Positions 61,011 through 64,000 of a DNA stretch of 64,000 bases are shown here, piece after piece (the first letter of the stretch is position 1; each line of letters opens with the position of its first letter). A program made the translations under genes and the position numbers. A model generated the notes under the pieces. That model did not search any database. It saw nothing but the letters and a program-made list of their open reading frames with translations, and was not told the DNA's origin. Location of the stretch: NCBI RefSeq assembly GCF_040939455.1, contig NC_134108.1, positions 37,368,501 to 37,432,500 on the forward strand, written 5' to 3'. The DNA comes from Microcebus murinus (Eukaryota; Chordata; Mammalia; Primates; Cheirogaleidae).

Positions 61011-63677
61011 CTTGAGGACCAAGGATATATGCTAATGTGCTTTATGCTATGCTTCATGTGCTTTATGCTATCAGTATAATTTCTTACCATCTTCACATTA
61101 GTGTCTTTCCCACCCAAAGTAAAACATATTTTGTTTACCTACTCTGAGCATATAAGATAAGGAAATTATTGCGGTCCTTTCACCACAATATTTCTGAGGC
61201 TCGAAGGAGAAAGAAATGTAGTATTGGATCTTGAAAATCTTTGGCTTTAAACTGATAGGATCTGGAGTCCTTCAAGACATTTATTTCATTGATGATATTT
61301 TATCACTAAGCTTCTCAACCTGTATCTGCAAGACATGAGCTGTCACTCCACACCTTAGTTCCTTGAGGTAGCCTTATTAAGAACACTTGTAATACTCAGT
61401 TCAGAGTTGGGGCCCACATACCATTTTTAAGTTATTCTGAGGTTATTTCCCCCAGGAGTAGTTTTTCCATTTCACCCAGCCCTCCTGGGTTTGAGCCTCT
61501 TTGTGGCTTCTAAGTACTTGACCCATACAGTTTCTCAAAGTCCTTATTGCAATTGTGACCTTTCTCACATCTTATCCTCACACTGGTATTCCTGGTAGAA
61601 AGCTTTCTAAAACTCCAGACCCTGGCAAGGAGTTTGGCATAAGGCTAAATAAACATTTGTTGATTTAAGTGAATAAATTGTGCATCTAAAAGTCTCTGGG
61701 TAGTCACTGAAAAGTGCTATAGAATTGCTGGCTGTTAGTTGTTTGTTGTTAATAACTGATAATGAGAAGAGCTGGCTTCTAAGAATATTTCAGCTGTCAC
61801 TAAAGAAAAGTCAAGGCGAAGAAAATGGATTCAGGGCCTGAAAGGCCAGCTTAGTTATGCCAGATAATTCAAGTGAAGTCCTTAATTTAGAGAGCTTTGC
61901 TGTCATGGCAACCTGATTACAATGTGAAGGGAGGTATTCTTACCATGTTTCTACAAAGTTGCATTCTTTCATAAGTCCCAAATTAAATTCAGAGAAAAAA
62001 TTTGGAAAAAAAAGAAAAGAATACTTTTACTGAATTCTTTTTTTTTCCTAAATCATCTTTTGTACTATTAATATATGATCACAAAATCCAATGGGACACT
62101 TGTCACCACCCAGTAAGAGCCAAAGTTTTTCTTAAACCATCACTCAGAATCAAATAACTTACCTGCTTAAAATTTCACAGTGACAACATACCATAGCTGT
62201 TTACAACTCTAAGCTTTTTAAGTTACCTGTTCCCTGCAAAATTGGGAAATAAATGCAAGATGATGCATATTTCATTTGACAAATAAGCAATGAATAGGTG
62301 AAGAGGGACTTAAATGCATTCTACTTATTTCCCTGCCATGTATGGTTGATGACATAAAATATATGATTTATTTTCACTTGCATAAGGCAATGGCTACTAA
62401 TTATAGAAAAAGTGAGGCTGGAATCCACTTCTCCTTTTGCCACACAGTGCTCCTTCATAACATGTTCATTCTTACTCGTGTCATTTTTTCCCTTAAGTTT
62501 CTCAATATAAACTATTACAGACAGACTCTCTGGATATAGGAAAATAAGAATTAATTAATTATTAATTAATTAATTAATATTTATATCTAGTCAAAGAGAT
62601 CAATAAATGTCACATCTAGAAAAATTACTCAAGATTACATGTGGTCAGATTTTCTCTAGCTGTAAAGTATAGTAATAGTAGGTCATTATTATCATTATTT
62701 TTGAACATCCCCTCTGTCCCAGGCTCTTTAACACAGTTATCTGTCTTCCTCACAATATGTCAGCAAGGTAAGTTTTATTAGCACCACTTTTCAAGTAAGG
62801 AAAATAAAATGTGGTGTATCATGGACATTGCCCAACATCACACAATCAGAAAGGATTAAGGACAGAATTCGGACCAAGGTCACCAACACTAGCATCTGTG
62901 CTTTCTCTGGTATAGAGCACCACACCCCTCTGTAGATAACAATGGGAGAACTATAATAATCCCTTGTGCCTGTGTTATTGAACTTATCTGCTTATGTAAA
63001 ATTTTCCATGGTCATACTGTGAGATGAGTACCAGGCCAATCTCTGCCACTGTAAAGAAACAAGCTGACAGTGATGAGGTATGTTGGAATGCATTGTTATA
63101 ACAGAAACAAATCTTTATTTACTCGGCTGGAACTAAGAATACATCAATTCTGGCCATAGAGTATTAGAAGAAAAGCACCAATCTGACATGTAGAATTCGG
63201 ATAATCTCTATACTAGTTAGGCAAAGAGGAGAGGAACAAAACATAAGACAAAAATGAAACATTATGCATTTGTTTCCTCCTTTTGCTAGAAACTGGCATC
63301 TTAGGAAGCTTTACAATTATAATTAACTATTGTGCATTCTCTGGCTTTGAGATGGCATAAAAACATTTAAAAGCAAGAGAAAAGCCCATTGTAAGGGCTT
63401 AGAAAGTAAAAAGTAAGTCATTTAATTTTTCTTTCATCTGATGTTAATTTATGCAGAAGCTAATAATATATTTGTGGCTCAGAGCTGTTCATTGTAGGGA
63501 GGGATTCTCTCCCAACCAGCCTTTCGTGTGACCCCTGCCAGATAAAGCCATCATTTCAAGCCTTATGACACTTTTGTCAGAGAAAGGCAATATGCTGATA
63601 AATTCACATCCTATAGAAACATTTAATTGCTAACCTTTTGAAAACCAATGGGCTTAAATACTCTAATCCTTCTCTAG

Positions 63678-63740
63678 CTGTTACAAACAAAACAGCAAAC
63701 AAACAGAAAGAGAAGGGTGAAGCAGAAATTGCTTCTCCGG
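63678..63740 (+). CDS. Very tentative phase-1 exon candidate
   Basis: After TAATCCTTCTCTAG (ending 63677) comes 63 nt that read, in triadin's phase 1, (A)VTNKTANKQKEKGEAEIASP(G), before a weak GT at 63741 (CCGG|GTGCAT). Length, phase and Lys/Glu content would suit triadin. However, the peptide does not match the Glu-Lys block I expect next, and the donor is poor. Chance is the likelier explanation. Confidence 0.15.
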
Positions 63741-64000
63741 GTGCATGGTCAGGTGGAAAGGGCGGAGTACTGTTGACTATTGAGGGAGAAAAGTCAGGGG
63801 AAGGAGATTTCATAAAAGAAACATGGGTATTTTTATATCCAAGTAGGATATAATTAAATTATGCCTTTTATAAATGAAAAGTTTACATTCCACTGGTGCC
63901 AAATCACCTATGGAACAGAGACAATAGTGCTTGAAGGAATGAATGCAGAATCTTCAGAAGTTGAGGTTTTAAATGAAATTCACTATGAATAAAGAAAGTC

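Overview
The window is AT-rich mammalian nuclear DNA from a primate, most likely a lemur. The Alu at 58778-59137 has the middle linker (AATTAATTGGCCAACTAA) and the 3' monomer (TGTGAGCTAGGCTGACGCCACG) that I know from strepsirrhine Alus. The two LINE-1 copies also look primate but not human.

The only host gene I recognise is triadin (TRDN), on the + strand. It encodes the junctional sarcoplasmic-reticulum protein that links the ryanodine receptor to calsequestrin. Four exons are clear: 1127-1186, 8225-8395, 14556-14615 and 50165-50242. A fifth, 24-nt microexon (18153-18176) is plausible. Every exon begins and ends in phase 1, so any of them can be skipped or added without a frameshift. They cover part of the Lys/Glu-rich luminal region (THKEKTEKKEKPETK, EEKTKKEVKGGKQEK), the short hydrophobic/Cys segment (DQYAFCRYMIDMFVHGDLKP) and the Pro-rich linker (QSPAVPPPLPTEQASRP). 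The promoter, the transmembrane exon and the C-terminal exons lie outside the window. Read-through of two exons gives short new tails and stops (8460 and 14650). The first fits the short cardiac triadin isoform (CT1/Trisk 32); the second has two AATAAA signals just downstream.

Layout: 1-1126 intron; 1187-8224 intron with an MLT1-type LTR, an old LTR-like repeat, a 42-bp minisatellite and an old Alu; 8396-14555 intron with the possible cardiac terminal exon extension and a Tigger element; 14616-50164 a very long (35.5 kb) intron with DNA transposons, MIR/L2 relics, a MEF2/MCAT motif pair, a full-length L1 with both ORFs open (28552-35064, antisense to TRDN) and an older rearranged L1 (about 37144-40893, also antisense); 50243-64000 intron with the strepsirrhine Alu, MIRs and microsatellites.

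I found no tRNA, rRNA, CRISPR or bacterial feature. The points most worth a second look are the young, apparently coding-competent L1, the TRDN isoform signals (read-through ends, microexon, GC splice donor) and the inverted-duplicated 5' end of the older L1. Repeat family names come from memory of consensus sequences and repeat ends are approximate unless a target-site duplication is given.
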